From Mesorhizobium sp. AR07 (GTDB taxonomy: Bacteria > Pseudomonadota > Alphaproteobacteria > Rhizobiales > Rhizobiaceae): 64,000 nucleotides of DNA. The notes below the pieces were generated by a model. The model saw only the letters and a program-made list of their open reading frames with translations. It had not been told where the DNA came from and did not search any database. The first letter of the stretch is position 1. Each line of letters starts with the position of its first letter. Both the position numbers and the translations under genes were made by a program. The stretch is from positions 2,790,001 through 2,854,000 of the forward strand of contig NZ_CP080525.1 in assembly GCF_024746815.1 (NCBI RefSeq), given 5' to 3'. Below, piece after piece: positions 63,322-64,000 of this stretch.

Positions 63322-64000
63322 ACGCGGACAATGATGTCAGACGCTATCCGGGCTTCGGTCTCTTCAGCGCGATCTTCTTTGCCTATCTCTATTTGCCCAT
63401 CGCCGTCGTGGTGTTCTATTCCTTCAATGCGAACCGGATCGTCTCCAACTGGGGCGGCTTCTCCCTGAACTGGTACGCCACCGCCCTGTCCAACGCGAAC
63501 CTTCTGGCGGCAGTGAAGACCTCCTTGCTCGTCGCCACGGTCGCCACCGTCGCCGCGACACTTGTCGCATTGATGGCGGCATTGGTCCTGGTGCGGGGCC
63601 GCAATGTCAGATTCCGCCGCATCTCCGAAACGGTGGTGAACCTTCCGCTGCTTTTGCCCGAAATCGTCGTTGCCGTCGCCGTCCTGATCCTCTTCTCGGA
63701 GGTCGGGCTCGCCAACGGAATGGTGAAACTGATGATCGCGCACACGACCTTCTGCATCCCGTTCGCCTTCTTGCCGATACGCGCGCGCCTGCAGGGGATG
63801 GACCTCGATCTGGAGGAAGCGGCCCGCGATCTCTATGCGACGGGTTGGGTCGCCTTTCGGCGCGTCACGCTGCCGCTCATCCTGCCCGGCGTCTTCGCCG
63901 GCGCCATGCTCGCCTTCGTCATCTCGATGGATGATTTCATCACCAGCAATCTGCTGAATTCCGGAGGCGCCACCACGCTGCCGGTCTACATTTTCTCCCT
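63318..64000 (+). CDS. potC: Polyamine-type ABC permease, PotC-like (partial at right edge)
   Basis: The frame starts at GTG 63318, overlapping the potB stop (GTGA), and runs to the window end. It encodes NADNDVRRYPGFGLFSAIFF, a helix YLYLPIAVVVFYSFNANRIV, and the EAA-type loop LDLEEAARDLYATGWVAFRRVTLPLILPG near 160-185, followed by the family motif VISMDDFITSNLL. That motif is typical of PotC, in which FxxSLDDFxxSxF occurs. The last helix lies beyond position 64000. Confidence 0.9.
   Translation, partial: MNADNDVRRYPGFGLFSAIFFAYLYLPIAVVVFYSFNANRIVSNWGGFSLNWYATALSNANLLAAVKTSLLVATVATVAATLVALMAALVLVRGRNVRFRRISETVVNLPLLLPEIVVAVAVLILFSEVGLANGMVKLMIAHTTFCIPFAFLPIRARLQGMDLDLEEAARDLYATGWVAFRRVTLPLILPGVFAGAMLAFVISMDDFITSNLLNSGGATTLPVYIFS

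Overview
The window looks like chromosome of an alphaproteobacterium of the order Rhizobiales, most likely Mesorhizobium or a close relative (inference). The evidence is the CtrA and SciP cell-cycle regulators, a BTLCP-family cysteine protease, FixL/FixJ/FixK oxygen signalling, a high-GC coding style and abundant ABC uptake systems.

Layout. (1) 1-6.4 kb is core-like: the tail of a receiver protein, ctrA, a FliJ-like gene, an HxlR regulator with a divergent oxidoreductase, sciP, mnmA, a Gfo/Idh/MocA oxidoreductase and an elongator-type tRNA-Met. (2) About 6.38-46.76 kb reads as a 40-kb genomic island inserted in the 3' half of tRNA-Met. A 31-bp exact (36/37 extended) copy of the tRNA 3' half lies at 46728-46764 and closes the island. 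No integrase gene is visible inside. (3) 47-64 kb returns to transport and amine or amino-acid catabolism: a dimethylglycine/trimethylamine-dehydrogenase-like flavoprotein, an ArgE-like deacylase, a livHMGF - flavin monooxygenase - ridA - DUF1028 - aldehyde dehydrogenase - LysR gene series with divergent livK, and a polyamine-type ABC transporter running off the right edge.

The island is a low-oxygen / nitrogen-oxide package. It has a sensor cascade (fixL, fixJ, a FixT-like lone receiver, fixK), an overlapping ackA - Mg2+-type P-ATPase - phosphoketolase operon, NAD-linked alcohol and aldehyde dehydrogenases, two cupredoxins, copper nitrite reductase nirK with nirV, a truncated haemoglobin, and cytochrome bd (cydDC divergent from cydABX). 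FNR/FixK-type boxes (TTGAT-N4-ATCAA) lie before the ackA operon, the cyd genes and, with one mismatch, the alcohol/aldehyde dehydrogenase pair. Two identical NnrR-type palindromes (TTTGCGCCAGCGCAAA) precede the pseudoazurin gene and nirK. The parts therefore look like one regulon for micro-oxic fermentation, high-affinity respiration and nitrite reduction. A separate GntR-controlled acyl-CoA synthetase/thiolase cluster fills 38.9-43.5 kb.

The island also shows decay: an IS21-family element with a 2-base-deleted istA splits a VIT-family gene, a second copy of an FMN split-barrel gene is a remnant, a DUF6544-like gene has an in-frame stop, a thiolase has a 3' frameshift, a solute-binding protein is cut short, and a Kup C-terminal fragment survives near the right end. 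No rRNA genes, CRISPR arrays or prophage genes were seen.
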